Made by a program: the position numbers and the translations under genes. A model generated the notes under the pieces. That model saw only the letters and a list, made by a program, of their open reading frames with translations, made no database searches and was not told the DNA's origin. A stretch of 64,000 nucleotides of DNA from Tillus elongatus (taxonomy: Eukaryota > Arthropoda > Insecta > Coleoptera > Cleridae), in NCBI GenBank assembly GCA_964006375.1, contig OZ023269.1, forward strand, positions 132,734,047 to 132,798,046. The letters are read 5' to 3'. Position 1 is the stretch's first letter; each line of letters begins with the position of its first letter. This document shows, one piece after another, positions 45,948-61,092 of this stretch.

Positions 45948-48320
45948 CCTTTTCGTCCCTGAAGGTGGCATTTGCCACCAGCAGTTTTTTTGGCTTCTAG
46001 ATATTTACAGGAGGTTTAGTTTCAATCGAAGTCACTAGATGTCGCTACTTTATACTATTCTTAACTTCACAGTATCATCTAATCCACAGCATTTTTACTC
46101 CAGTTGTAGAGAGCTAAAGTTTTATAAGGCGCGAAAACATGAATGTTGATAACCTCAAAACATTATTGGGTAAGTACACATTATTTTATAATTATGATGT
46201 AATTTACATTATATTTTTGTTAGTATGTCAAATATAAAACCTGTGAATATCTTTAAAGAACTTACTTGTCATTTTTTTCATAAAAATAGCACACCCATAG
46301 CCATTTGAAATTTGTGTACGCAATTGTCACCACCAGGTGTTACCATTCGAAAAAAAAATTTATCGTATCATTTTCACTTTCAGGTAACGATGGTATACCA
46401 GCAACAAATTTCTATAAAAATCTAAACACAGTAGCTAGGAAAGTGACTATCAAAGATGTGGCTGCTGCTATATCAGCTCTTCCAGAATCTGATGTAGAAG
46501 ATGAAACAGAAAATGAAAATGAACAAGTACTTATTCAGGACATTACTGCAGATATCGAAGTTGAAACATCATATGAAGAAGAAGACGAAGAAGAAGAAGA
46601 AGAAGATGATGATGATTGTATTCCGCTGGCTGTACTAGCACAAAAATCGCAGAAATCAAATTTACAAAAAAGAATGATAAAGCTAAAATATCCTGGAAGA
46701 AAGATCAATTTTTGTCTCCACAAGTTATGTTTACTTTACCTGAAGACACAGAAGATAGTAATGAATGTCAGACACCTTTGATGTACTTTCAGAAATATTT
46801 TCCTCCAGAAGTCTTCACCGAACTGTCTGAAAAAACAAATATGTGCGCATTCTTCAACACCGGAAAAAATCTCAACAGTAGTGAAGAGGAAATTAGAAAA
46901 CCTGTAGCATTGCACATTATGATGGGAATTGTCCGCTTTCCTAGGCTAAGGATGTACTGAGCACCTGCTACTAGAATAAAATTTTTAGATGATATTGGGA
47001 TATCGCGTAATAGATTTGAATCATTAAGAAACAATTTACATATTGTCGATAACAATCAACGTCTGGAAGGTACGCCCAATTTTACAGTCGTTTGAAAAGC
47101 GATGTGAGCATTTAACTTTAGAGGAAAATCTTTGTATTGACGAATTAATAATTCCATTTAAAGGACAAATATTGTAAAGCAGTATCTAAAAGGAAAACCA
47201 AATCCATGGGTGGTAAAAGTTTTCATGATTTGTGGTGCTTCTGGGATCATATATCGCTCGATTGTTTATCAAGCTTCTACTATTCTTCCAATGGATTTAC
47301 AAGACACTTATTCAGCTACAAATGGTTTGGTAGTATATTTGTCAAATAGAATCCCCGAACACCATGAACATAAATTGTTCTGTGATAATTACTTTACATC
47401 GCTGTTGCTGCTGCAAGAGATGTTTCAAAAGGGAATTTTTATGGCTGGTACCATCCGTGCCAATATACTTGAAAAGTGTCCTCTAAAATCCGAAAGTGGC
47501 CTAAAGAAAATTGGACATGGCAGCTGTGGCTCTTTAATCTCAGCAGATAAAAGAATTGTAGCAGCTCTCTGGTCAATATGGCTTTCAATTGTGTTGGGAT
47601 TGATCCTGAAGATGATCTGAGGAGATACGACATAAAAGAGGGTCAGTATGTGATGGTAAAGCGTCCAGCAATTGTACGCATGTATAATGTTTCTATGGGA
47701 GGGGTGGACAAAAATGATTTTTTGATTGCCTTGTATCGTACCTTTATTCGATCAAAGAAATGGACATTGAGGGTAATTTTTCACTATTTTAATTTAGCTG
47801 TCTGCAAGTCCTGGCTAGAATATTAATCTAATATAAAGAATCAGGGAATGTCAGAGAAATCAAGAATGGATTTGTTGCAATTTACCACCTCAGTGGCAGA
47901 AGGTTTGGCGTTTTCAAACTCTTTGGTAGATACAATTCCAAGACGAGGAAGACCATCATCCGGAACAAAGATGTAAGCTAGAAACTTCTGGAGGGCGTTC
48001 TCGAATTCAGTGTGGAAAGTGTCAAGTTCACATTTGTTTATCAAAATTTAGAAAATCTTTTAAAGACTTTTATAATAATTAAATCATTTTAAATATTTTC
48101 ACAGAAAATATAACTTTAAATTAAATGTATTGCCCTTTTCATAATTCACTGTCCTAATACTAGTATACCTGTTGGTGGCATTTGCCACGATTTCCTAGTT
48201 CCTCTATCTGTAGGAAAAATTTTGCAAGATTTGTTAGGTATGTTTTTTAGGGGCCTGTAAACAATTTCTAATGCAAGTAAAAATTTTATTTTGTATATTA
48301 AAAAATCAGGGCTGAAAGGG
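45948..48320 (+). mobile_element. piggyBac-like element, structurally complete, TTAA TSDs
   Basis: Flanked by TTAA at 45944-45947 and 48321-48324. The ends are CCTTTTCGTCCCTGA at the left and, inverted, CCCTTTCAGCCCTGA at the right (12 of 15 match). Each side also has the subterminal palindrome GGTGGCATTTGCCAC (45964-45978 and 48174-48188). Length 2373 bp. TTAA target choice and subterminal repeats are hallmarks of the piggyBac superfamily. The single internal gene is decayed, so this is a dead but intact insertion. Confidence 0.93.
46139..48081 (+). pseudogene. piggyBac-like transposase, decayed, with an apparent intron
   Basis: A short first exon (46139-46169, MNVDNLKTLL) ends in GTAAGT. 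The second begins after TTTCAG at 46384, and the frame joins as G|NDGIPA. An acidic stretch (EEEDEEEEEEDDDD) follows, typical of the N-terminus. After a frameshift near 46675 come LSPQVMFTLPEDTEDS, MYFQKYFPPEVF and, past a TGA at 46958, TRIKFLDDIGISRNRFESL. The catalytic Asp motifs survive in different frames: LCIDELIIPFKG (about 47130), LFCDNYFTS (about 47380) and MGGVDKNDFL (about 47700). The C-terminus has a Cys-rich RIQCGKCQVHICLSKF in a third frame, ending near 48081. Several stops and shifts show it is not functional. Confidence 0.9.
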
Positions 48321-48324
48321 TTAA

Positions 48325-49054
48325 ATCAATTAACCAGGTAAATTTGTTCGACCAATTAGTTAAATAGTTCACGAACAAGTTTAATATAGTCAAAATTCTT
48401 CTCAGTGTTATATTTATTGAAGTTTAACAAATCATTTTAAAAAGTATATACATGTGGTCCATCTAAAACTATACAAGATGGTTTTCGAGTATTTAAATGT
48501 ATCTCTTTTAAAAACGATCGGACAGGTCCATTCTTTTAGGCGGGACACATCCTTGTGGGAATATCAAAGCTACACCTTTTAATGGGGTAGTAACCCTTTT
48601 CAAAATTTTGAATAGCAAGTACGGTCGAGCGACACATCGTGGGAAATATTGCGAAGATTCAAAATAAAAAATTAATGGGGTTGCAGAAACCAAATGGTTT
48701 TATTGAAAAGTGTGATAGAAAAGCATGGGTTTGCCTAGCAGCTGAAACAGTACTAGGCAAAATGTAAAAAAATCGGGACGCAGCAAGTGCGTTATGGTAG
48801 TCAATTTTCGTAAAAATGTTTTTAATGGCAAATATACCCCATGTTTAAGGGATATTTAGGATACTGAACATGTCTTGATTTAAATGGGGGATTTCTATTA
48901 GACAAGGTTGAGCTGGACACTTACAGTGGTTTATCTTTTATTGCACAGGTTTAGAAACTACAAGCACGTCCTTCTCTTCTGTTAACTAAATCGGCGAGTG
49001 TGTATTAATATGTGTTTGTTTACTTAAAAAATAAATAATAGACGACCCTCTATC
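48325..49054. other. No gene; isolated GACGCAGC end
   Basis: CGGGACGCAGCAAGTGCGTT at 48776, with the left part of the module to about 48840. The rest is unassigned. Confidence 0.5.
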
Positions 49055-49385
49055 TGTGACTTGTCGTGTGTTGATGCTGGTAGGCGCAATGTGGAGAAGC
49101 GCTGTCTTATTGGAATCCCAATAAGTTTTAGTCATAGCTCCCGTTATTTTCTATGATATCTGTAAGCATGGAATCAGTGTTGTCATGGAGTAATTCTGTA
49201 TAAATTTCGGCCATTAAGTTTTCTGACAAGAAGGAACGAGTCCAAATATTCAGTTTCTGTGGGTGCACTTCGCAATACATTGTTGGACTGGAATCTGACC
49301 AGTAACGGCAATTACGGCGATTTACAGTGCCACTAATAAAAAAATAACATTCGTTAGAATAGAAAATATTGTACATTTTATCCCT
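49055..49385 (-). pseudogene. DD41D mariner transposase fragment (copy 5)
   Basis: The minus strand reads YNIFYSNECYFFISGTVNRR, NCRYWSDSSP, EVHPQKLNIWT, then TELL and DIIENNGSYD, a stop, LGFQ, a stop, DSASPHCAYQH. It aligns with copy 2 (FSDECTFLLNSTINRHNCRY W, HTQKLNVWTG, QQDGAPPH). The first catalytic Asp is changed to Asn and the third catalytic block is missing. No element ends were seen. Confidence 0.75.
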
Positions 49386-49839
49386 AACAAAAAATAGTCA
49401 CCACCGGATATGGAAATAATTTTTCTGTTACTATCAATACCAATTATTCTATTTCTTCATTATATTCGTAGGTTAACCTATTGCAGTGACCTTGCATGCA
49501 GTGCATGCGATTATCATTTTAAATTGAGGGTCAGGATGTAGGTCAAAACGCAAGCCTCGATGTTACCAATAGCAATGTACGATATGATATTGAACTTTAA
49601 TGTGTATTCAATACATGGCATAGAACTAGGTTAACCATTATTAAATTTCAAATCATCATAGACATTGTGAATTGTAGTAATTGTAACAATTCATCTCGGT
49701 TGATGCGCCTCGTTTAAACCCTTTCGCATATGCAGCTTCCATTTATCAGCATAATGGAATCGATTTGTGGTCTAAACACAAAGTTCAAGGACAGTTTCAC
49801 ACAAAATTATGGTTTATATAGCCATTGTAGTTTTTGACC

Positions 49840-49870
<31 letters not shown>

Positions 49871-51483
49871 ATTATTTAAAATTATTAATATAGTTTAAAG
49901 TCTTACCATCACAACCATGTGGAGACAGACTAGACGGAGAGATATGGGCATTACTTCTAATCTATACCTTACAGCATCATAATAAACGTAAACGAAACAC
50001 ATTCTCACTCTATACATAAATCAAAGCATAATAGACACTAATGAATATGGGATTGGAGCTAAATAAAAATTAATGATTTTATTACCGCAGACAATTTGAT
50101 AGAATTGAGGAGAGACCCAGCAAATTCCTTTTAGACAAAATTTAAAAATTAGCTTATTTTTACATCTTTGTTTAGTGATCTTTCATATAAAAGTCCGCAA
50201 CCACCAAAAATGTGTGGATACCTAAAAATTCATAAATCAAACATTCTTGTTAGACCAGTGGTTACTTGTGTTAATACACGTAATAATAACATAGCTAGCA
50301 GGTTGGTTTAACTTATAAGCGAATAAAATTACATTCTAAAATATTCAGTTAAAAATTCGTATGCAATATCAAAAAATTTAAATACGCTAATTATTCCTTC
50401 AAATAGTAACTTCGTTTAATGCTTGTAGCATGTATTCTAAAATATCTCCTAGATAATGTTTACTTTAATTAGACAATTATTTACTAGAAATGAACGTAAA
50501 TGTCACAAAATAGAGGAAATAACAAATCTTGTTAACGAATGTATGAAATAAAACAATTTTAAATTTAATGACAAATGTGTAGGCAAAACGAAGGCCTTCA
50601 TATAAGAGCCCGTTTCCTTCTTTATTAGCCAACATATTTCTAGAAAACTTATAAAAGCAAAATTCAACATCAGGGGTTTTACATACTATCGTCGTCTGAT
50701 GCAGATATGTAAGAAGATGATATTTCAACATGTTTTCGAGATAGCCTTACAGACTTAAATGAATTTGTAAATGTTATTAACAACCTTCATAGAAACATCA
50801 AATTTACTTGAGGAGACGATCTTACAATATTATAGATTTCCTACATTTAACCATTAGAAAGATGGAAAATAATTCCACTTTTCAATATACAGGAAATCTA
50901 CTTTCACAGACTGAACTTACCTTACGGTTCATTTCATAATTTTTCGCAAAAGCTGGCTAGCCCATGGTTCAACGATAACTCATACATTTTAAATACCTAT
51001 GTGTGAAATTAATTTTGAAAACGTGATTTAAATAATAAAACATAGGCGATTTAATAGTGGTTATCCTGTTAAAATAATATATGAGTTGACGGACAAAAGA
51101 GACTACCAATTAGCACTTAATTTAATCCATCAAAATATTAGAGCCTAAAAAGATAATAAATATATTTCAATGGCTTGCTTTGGAAACATTTTGCAAAACA
51201 GTTTAGCAGAAATACAAAGGTAGCTTTCAAATCTTACAATCAGACACGTGATTCAATATTTAACTCCAAAGATATATTTTGTTAGCTTAATAAAACCTGC
51301 ATCAGCCTCGAGGGCTAATAGCAACCTGACATATACATTATAAGCCTTAACTATCCACTTAATGAATATTATGACCACATCTAATATTAAATATTATATA
51401 AAACTATTAGATTACATCAGGTATTCATTCATTTATATATATGCATATATACCTCATAGCAAGTTTTATACTTGATTAAATAG
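49386..51483. other. No gene recognised
   Basis: AT-rich, with a short (TA) tract at 49849-49870. No exon or transposon coding was recognised. Confidence 0.4.
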
Positions 51484-52925
51484 GTTGTTACCCCCACAGA
51501 ATCAATCTTGGCCTTGGCCAATGAGCCAACTCTCAAATTAAGACGGGAATATCTTTCTAGCAAATTCCTGATAAAGCAACCATTGCAAGGAAAAATCAGC
51601 ATCCAAACTAACACCATCTTATCGCATAACCAAAATAACACATACTGTCGACATAAAAACTCACCACCATTGACAAAAGCTTTATCGTACACATCCACAA
51701 TAGTAACGCCAACCATATTGTACGAGTCAGAAGTGTTTACATTGTCATATGAAATTTTACTATGGAATCCAATTGTTATTTTACCAGATTTCCATAGTGA
51801 AGACACAGATGTTCAAAGCTATTACCGTGAAAATATCCAGAAGTTTCCAGGATCTGACCTAATATTTACCGATGGATCTAAAACATCTGATTCTGTAGGG
51901 TGTAGCATATACTGCGAATCGACGACATCCAGTTTCGTTTTTAAGCTACACAAAGAAACCAGCATATATACGGCAGAAACAGTAGAAGTTATCAAAGCTC
52001 TCGAAATGGCCATGGAAATAGCATCCCATTCCAAATTTATAATAATAACCGACAGCAAGTCGTTACTCTTGGCTCTGAAGGAGCCCTCTAATGTATTCAA
52101 GGACTCACTTATAGGCATTATTAGATCCCATTACCTGAACTTAGTGAGGGCTGGAAAAACGGCTATATTTATGTGGATAAAAGCACATGCACATATCAAG
52201 GGCAATGAAGAAGCAGATAAACTGGCAAAAAATGCAACAATAATAGGAGAGAGTTGGAATATCCTCTTAACGAGAGATCTTCTTCCTACCTGTAAACGTC
52301 ACATGAGGAAAGAATGGTCAGACCAATGGAGCAAACAACAAGCCATAGTAAGAAGTAAATTTCAGCAAATATTTCCCACCTTGCCTTCTAAATCGATCTC
52401 AGAAATAGTCCCTACTAACAGAGTAATATACATAACACTTGCTAGAATCATCGTAGGGCATGGTGCCACCAAAAGCAACTATTTAAAATGGGGTTGGCAG
52501 ACAATCCACTGTGTAGTTGTGATGGAACAAGTGTGTGTGATATTAATCATATCTTTTTTAATTGTAAAAAACACATCCACGCATGTAACAATCTAGCTAA
52601 AGAATGTCTTGATCAAGGAGTTTCACTACCAGTGAATATAGAATATTTGCTGCATGTAGCGTTTTATGTGGAAAGGGAAATGTTGGATATACTTTTGAAC
52701 TTTATTAAGTGTAATAAATTACATGAGGTAATTTAGCTCAACTTAAAAAGATATAAAATTTTGTTTTGCTTTTAAAGTAATTTTGTTGAAGCAATTGACA
52801 TGATCGTTAATAGTCATATAGTTATAGTTTACTTTTGTATGTCCCTGTGTCTAACCCATCTTTACCGTGGTTCAGTCTAGTTTGTCTTAAATAAAGTCGC
52901 CTTGGTGGACCCCTAGGCGTGAAGT
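51484..52925 (+). pseudogene. LINE (I/Jockey group) RNase H and C-terminal zinc-finger region
   Basis: An open frame from 51484 to 52596 starts inside the RT thumb (TESILALANEPTLKLRREYL). It continues into an RNase H domain: DLIFTDGSKT (first Asp), YTAETVEVIKAL (Glu), IIITDSKSLLLAL (second Asp), MWIKAHAHIKGNEEADKLAK (final His/Asp block). Then DQWSKQQ and ITLARIIVGHGATKSNYLKW. A frameshift near 52490 leads to LADNPLCSCDGTSVCDINHI FFNC, a CCHC-type knuckle, ending at 52736. All four acidic RNase H positions look present. The 5' end is truncated at about 51484. The 3' UTR runs to about 52925 and contains the hairpin CGCCTTGG..CCTAGGCG. Confidence 0.85.
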
Positions 52926-53384
52926 TTGTGATCCCATGTCTTTTTTTCCTTAATTATAATCCTAGTTAAGAAGACTTAAACACATACACCTTACCCACAA
53001 AAACGAAATGTAAAGTATGATGGGCAAAGTCTCTCTTCGTAAATTATTTTTGGTTTACATGAAGTAAAGGAAATTTGAGTGTTTGTTTGCTGAGCTTGGT
53101 AAACGATAGCATAGAGAATCCCTTTTGTTTTTTTTTAATGTAAAACATCGTATTATAGTAGGGAGCTGAAGCAATAGTTGTTGACCTGGAGTGACCGTGG
53201 CTAAAAGAGCTTTGCTCGAGAACAAAGCAAGTTTAAAAAAAAAGAATCGGTTGTTGTCCTTTAGAAAATCGCACAGATGCTGTATCTTCAGTGTAGGGCC
53301 CAGTATATTTATAATACTCTTTGATAATTTATGTAATTCTCTGCAATGCTGGAATTTATGACAATAACATAACATAACAGTGGG
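52926..53384. other. Unassigned; maybe shifted LINE coding
   Basis: The minus-strand open frame continues to 53055, but without recognisable motifs below about 53385. It may be out-of-frame LINE sequence. Confidence 0.3.
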
Positions 53385-53815
53385 CGCACGTTTGATTTCT
53401 CTTATAGCAGTGTTGCAGTCGTCGTTCCCCCAAGGTACAACCTTGCGCCTCGCCTGAAACAACTTTTTTTCAGTTTTCTCTGCAGCTTCTAGAATTATGT
53501 TAGTAAACTGTTCTACCTTGTTATCTATATTTCCATCTTCATTATATTTGGCCATTAGAAGTTCAGTCGTAGACTTAAAACTTTCCCAATTAGCATTTTC
53601 CAGGTTCCATTTAAAATGGTCCCTTTGTAGTTCTGGATGTTCAAATTGGGGATAATCTATTTTTACTGGAAAGTGATCACGAAAGAAGTATCTTGTTTCT
53701 TGATAAAAGCTGAAATTTATATAACTTGTAATTATTGCAGCGCAGCTTAGATAGGTCACATCAGTTTCAAATTTATGTTTTTTTGAAAAGCAAGTAACAC
53801 AATGTTGCATTTTTG
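53385..53815 (-). pseudogene. LINE endonuclease C-terminus and linker fragment
   Basis: The minus-strand frame reads RDHFPVKIDYPQF, corresponding to the SDHFP motif at the end of LINE endonucleases (Ser replaced by Arg here). Then KWNLENANWESFKST, EQFTNIILEAAEKT and KKVVPWGNDDCNTAIREIKR-like sequence follow, the linker before the RT (PWWNEEC..AI..RK). The true residues near 53420 are RRKVVPWGNDDC. The frame then loses similarity. It could be the 5' part of the same family as 51484-52925, but it lies in opposite orientation and downstream, so it is a separate fragment. Confidence 0.75.
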
Positions 53816-53958
53816 TTTAATTTGATAGGTACTTTAAAAATAGTCGACAAAAAACTGTATAATATATTGCAACTTCAAATTCTGATCGACGTGTAAGAGC
53901 ATTTTGAAAAAAGGAGCTGTGTTTGTTTAAGTAAATTTATTACAAGTTACAAACACGT

Positions 53959-53962
<4 letters not shown>

Positions 53963-54039
<77 letters not shown>
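53963..54039. repeat. (TA)n microsatellite
   Basis: About 77 bp of pure TA. The flanks are not those of the composite repeat. Confidence 0.95.
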
Positions 54040-54041
<2 letters not shown>

Positions 54042-56859
54042 ACCCCGCTTAGAAAACTGAAAATATGTTAAAGCTATTTGAAATAGAGGTATCGTATTAG
54101 ATTTAAAAACAATGTAGGAAAGTTCGCCTGAAATGTGTATTTTAACTCTTGGTTAACTTTCATTTTCAGCGTGAAAAACCGAACAGTTCAATCAAACCAG
54201 TGAAAGTCTCATTTACTTCTCAATATACTTAGCAAACGTAAACGAGTAAACAAAACAGAAAGTTATTGACAAACTTGTCGAAACCTTATTACGTATTTCT
54301 AAAAGAAGTCTTTGCCACTTAATTATGGCTGCTTGATTTTCTATTAGCGTGTCTGCCCTCCCTGATTCCACATTTCATTTTGAGGGCAAACAGAATCAGT
54401 TAAAGTGTTTACAAGAAGATAATAGAATGCAAATCAGGCAGGTGGTTCAGGCGTCGACTTACCTTTCTAAAGGCAGAATAATATTATTAGATTTCTTCAA
54501 GCTGTCGATGTTATTTCTGGTGTCGTTTTTCCAATATTAGTTGTCTGTGAACTTTGCAACATATGGCGCTTCCTTTTATACTTTTATAGGAATATAATAA
54601 AAGCTTCACGGTTTGACTTTTCGAAGACGTGAGTTCTGCGACAATACATAAAGAAAAGTACATCGTCTTTGCACCTCGAGTTCTTTCGACTTTTCCAATA
54701 CTTTTATAGAATTCTTTTTACTGCAGATAAAGCTAGTTAAGGTTAAATTCTTCAACAATTCAGAAGCGGATTTGAAAAAATTACATTGATGTTACAGTCA
54801 AAAGTATCTTGAACAAATCACTATTTAAAACTCTTGTCTATTTGTTAAAATGTTTATGGGTTTTAAGTTTAAAAAATCACTAAACTAATTTTCAATGGTT
54901 TTTTATAGTTGTATGATACGTTTTGCCAGAGCTCTAATAAGTGTAAAGTCTCTCAATTGTTAAATAATTAATTTTAATGCAGTTTAGCTATAATAACTGG
55001 AAAATTTATTCAACGGAAACAAGGTTGACTTGAATAAATCATTATATTTAAAATCACATACCCAATAATTTCATAAAAACTATACACCTGCGTGTTATAT
55101 ATTTATATTGGATAGTCTATATCATATTAGATTAAATATAGATAAACTTCATACCATATCACAAATATAACACAAGAACTGGTAACTCACTTTCTTTTCC
55201 TTTGAACAATCTTTGTTATTATTAGAACAGCCCTTTCTCTGTGGAATAAAACTGTGTAACCTTCCAATGACATAAAAAAGTTCGGGATTATTTGAATAAG
55301 TTTCTATTTTCTATGGAGCTAGAAAATTATAGTTTGGTAGAGATGTATGTAAGTACTGAAAGTCTTTTAAAAAAATTGTATTACAAATTTCATTAAAGTC
55401 ACAAAAGCTTTCTAGAAAAAAATTAATTATTTACAAAGGGAATCATAAATATGGCAGGTATTTTTCCTTTTAATTGCTTGGATGGTTTTGTTTTAGTCAA
55501 CCCAATCGAACTAGTTTTGCAAACAAAACAACAAAAAACGTTTTTTAAGATCAACTTGCAATTTAGTACCCACGCTGCGTTTACATAGGTGTTACTATGG
55601 TTCAAGGTTCAAGATTCTAGCTTAATAGGAAATTGAGTTATCGGATTTTATATATTTTTACAAAAACTCTCTACCATAATGTATTTGCTGCACCCAGACC
55701 TTTTTCAACACTTATTTTTTAGTTCACTCACAGTTTCTGCAAACAAAATAACAAAAATGGTTTTCTAAAACAAATTTATCGTTGCCTGTGAAGCTTAATG
55801 TGTTATTTTTTAAACTTAGTACCTACGCTGCTTTTATATAAGTTTTAGTATGTATCAAAATTGAAGATTCTAGTGTAATGGGAAATAGAATTATCACCAT
55901 TTGGAATATTTTTACGAAAATTCTACCATAACGCACTTGCTACACCTAAACCCTTTTCAACATTTATTTACTATTGCTGTATCCATACTCTTTGAAAATG
56001 AAAGAAATAAATATAAACAATAAACAATTTTCAAATTGAATTTTAATAATTTACACTGAACATATGTTTATAGTTATAGATTAAGCTACTGCATGATATT
56101 ATGTAGTTTGATTAACCTAAAAGTTTCCATATACGACATGAAGAGTAAGTAATAATGAACATTCACTAAAAACTAAACAATAAGTAACTTATTTTTAGAT
56201 TCTAAGGTATTAGCTGAGGCTTATTATTTGTTTATGACGTATGTAAACAAAGAAGGAGAAGAAGATAACCTCGATTCGACTCCTCCCACTGATAGTTTGC
56301 AAAATAACAAATGACAATGACAAATAGCTAACTGGCGTTGTCAGATTTAACTAGGAGAGGGTGATGGGTTTTAAATACCTTGAAGAATGGTAAGCTTAAT
56401 ATGTATACATAATAAAACGTAGTTATAGATTACCTTTAAACAAATTGAATCACGTTCATTAAAATTTTTATTTATTACTATATATTTTTCTGATATCTTC
56501 AAATTCAGATGACAGTTTGGGCAAATGGCAACCCTGCTGATTGTTTATTGTAACATATGTAGCCTGTTCGTTTGAAGTTTAATTTGGAGCAGTCCGTCTG
56601 ACCTTGTCTAACATTATAGGCACCCATTTAGAGGTAATTTCAGGTTATATCGTAAATTATTTATTTTTTATTTGGTTATAACTCAGAATTTACTGAACCG
56701 ATTAGGTTTAAATTTGGTAGAGAGGACAACTGATATGATATCTACGTGCGCGTTAAGTTTAAGCTTCACACTTCTAGTCATTTAAAATATATTGCGTTTT
56801 TAAACAGTTTTTTGCATTTTTTTCTGAAAGTATGTGAGTGTTAAAACTGTCTAACGAAC
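54040..56859. other. No gene; two inverted GACGCAGC ends
   Basis: Eroded ends lie at about 55665-55700 and 55917-55950. The two surrounding blocks (CAAACAAAACAACAAAAAACG, and TACCCACGCTGCGTTTACAT versus TACCTACGCTGCTTTTATAT) are a diverged direct duplication of about 250 bp. No exon was recognised. Confidence 0.5.
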
Positions 56860-56937
56860 TCATCCAAGCTATTAACAAAATGAAGGGAATTGCCTAATTT
56901 CGTTTCGATTGGTGAGGTAGTTTTTTAGTTGTCGGTT

Positions 56938-57014
<77 letters not shown>

Positions 57015-57160
57015 AAGTTTTTAACTGACCTTGGAATTGGTTTCTAGGGGCCCTATTTCGCGCTCATTTTAAGAAAATTTCCAAAAATCTTACCATCGAT
57101 ACCTCTCTATTAGTGAATTTTCTTAATGAAAATTCACTAACAACCATACCTTAATAGATA
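56860..57160 (+). repeat. Composite-repeat terminal segment with (TA)n
   Basis: CGAACTCATCCAAGC, GTCGGTTGGATATA, (TA)n at 56940-57011, then AACTGACCTTGGAATTGGTT, TCGCGCTCATTT and the palindrome TTAGTGAATTTTCTTAATG, AAAATTCACTAA. It is a diverged subfamily shared with 60890-61215. Confidence 0.75.
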
Positions 57161-57212
57161 GGTATTGCTATACTGTAATTCCGATTTAATTAATTTGTAG
57201 CTCTCTTTATTT

Positions 57213-57414
57213 ATAAGTACACTTGGAGAACCCAAATCACCACAACACATCTTTTTAAAGAACTGACGATCATTTCACTGGCAAAGTTAGCGTCATCAGA
57301 GGATAAAAACAGAAAAAAAAATTTCATCCTCTGAGGACGCTAGCTTTGTTAGTTAAACGATCGTCAGCTTTTTAAAAGATGTGTTGTGGTAATTTATATT
57401 CTCCAAGTGTACTT
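57213..57414. repeat. Fold-back of two hammerhead-like motifs
   Basis: Arms of about 90 bp run from TAAGTACACTTGGAGAA to its complement TCTCCAAGTGTACTTA. The left arm, on the minus strand (57299-57263), holds CTGATGA, CGCTAAC and, after a TTT loop, GCCAGTG, AAATGATCGTCAG. The right arm, on the plus strand (57331-57367), holds CTGAGGA, CGCTAGC, GTTAGTT and AAACGATCGTCAG. The remaining spacer is about 20 A-rich bases. Confidence 0.6.
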
Positions 57415-59945
<2,531 letters not shown>

Positions 59946-60195
59946 TTAATTATACTTTAATGGCGATCATGCGGGCTATTCTATAGAAGCTCTTCTCCCA
60001 ACCCAGCCACTTGGAAATCTGTGCTCGAGATATTGTAGAATAGGCAAAGCGTACTGTGGAGGAGGTCCATCCTGCTGAAATAACAACTGGCCTTCGAGAT
60101 AATGCTGATCATTCTCGAAAATGTGAGTCAATATTGGCTCGATGGTGTTTTTTAACAAGTCCAAGTACATATCTGCAGACAGATTACCAGCTAAA
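59946..60195 (-). pseudogene. DD41D mariner transposase fragment (copy 3)
   Basis: The minus strand from about 60193 reads AGNLSADMYLDLLKNT, THIFENDQHYLEGQLLFQQD GPPPQYA, LEHRFPSGWVGRRASIE, then a stop where WPARSP should follow, and it breaks off at about 59950. The second catalytic Asp (QQDG) is kept. It is joined tail-on to copy 2, so either one inserted into the other or a deletion fused them. Confidence 0.8.
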
Positions 60196-60445
60196 AAAAA
60201 AGTCTGGGCGCAGCAAGTACGTTATGGTTACTTAAAAATTTATGGTTGCTTAAAAATATTTTTAATGGCAGATATGTCTTTTTTTAATGAAAGCAGCCCT
60301 CAAAGTTGGCTAAATATTTTTTACACAAAATTTTACTGAAATAATACATAAAATTCAAATTATATACCTACCCACCTGTAATTAAACATTTTTTCACAAT
60401 TCAAAAGTCTTGATCTCCTCATTAGTGAATTTTTTAAAGAAAATT
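60196..60445 (+). repeat. Composite-repeat fragments
   Basis: GTCTGGGCGCAGCAAGTACG at 60202 with AGATATGTCTTTTTTTAATG, TATATACCTA and CTGTAATTAAA (as at 16163), then CAAAAGTCTTGATCTCCTCA and the TTAGTGAATTTTTTAAAG fold-back end near 60420. Confidence 0.7.
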
Positions 60446-60669
60446 CACTAAAATGAAAATCACTCGTACACCGCAGTTTCTTCGGAAATAAAGAAAGCGG
60501 AGAGTACAATTTAATCATTATCAGTAACAATTTAAAAAATTATAAACTCTCACTTTTGCGCACAGATAAAACAATCAACGAAAGGCGACGATATTTGTAG
60601 CAAATTAAAGAAACCCCTTTCTTACCTTTAGAAGTCAATTTCTCAGAACCCACTGCTTCAAGTTCAAAA

Positions 60670-60997
60670 AGTTCGTGACGCAGCAAGTGCGTTATGGTAG
60701 TGAATTTTCATTAAATGCTTCAAATTCGAATAACTCAATTTTATATACACTTAAAAAGTTGAATTTCAGTGTGTGGTAACGCCTTTGCTAGGGAAAGATA
60801 TGCACAAAATTTAATTAAAACAGCTTTGTAATTTTCGGAGATACATTTTTTTTTTTCATAAGAAAACTCAAAATTTTTCCGGAAAACCTTGTCCGATTTT
60901 CCTGACTAACAAACTCATCCAAGTTATTAATAAAATAAAGGTACTTGCCCAGTTTCATCCAAATCGGTTAATTACTTTTTGAGTTTAAGGTTGGATA

Positions 60998-61092
<95 letters not shown>

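Noticed and set aside
51484..53815. Single LINE with a twin-primed inversion (51484-52925 plus and 53385-53815 minus)
   Set aside because: In twin priming the inverted 5' part lies upstream of the 3' part; here it lies beyond the 3' end, so two fragments are more likely.
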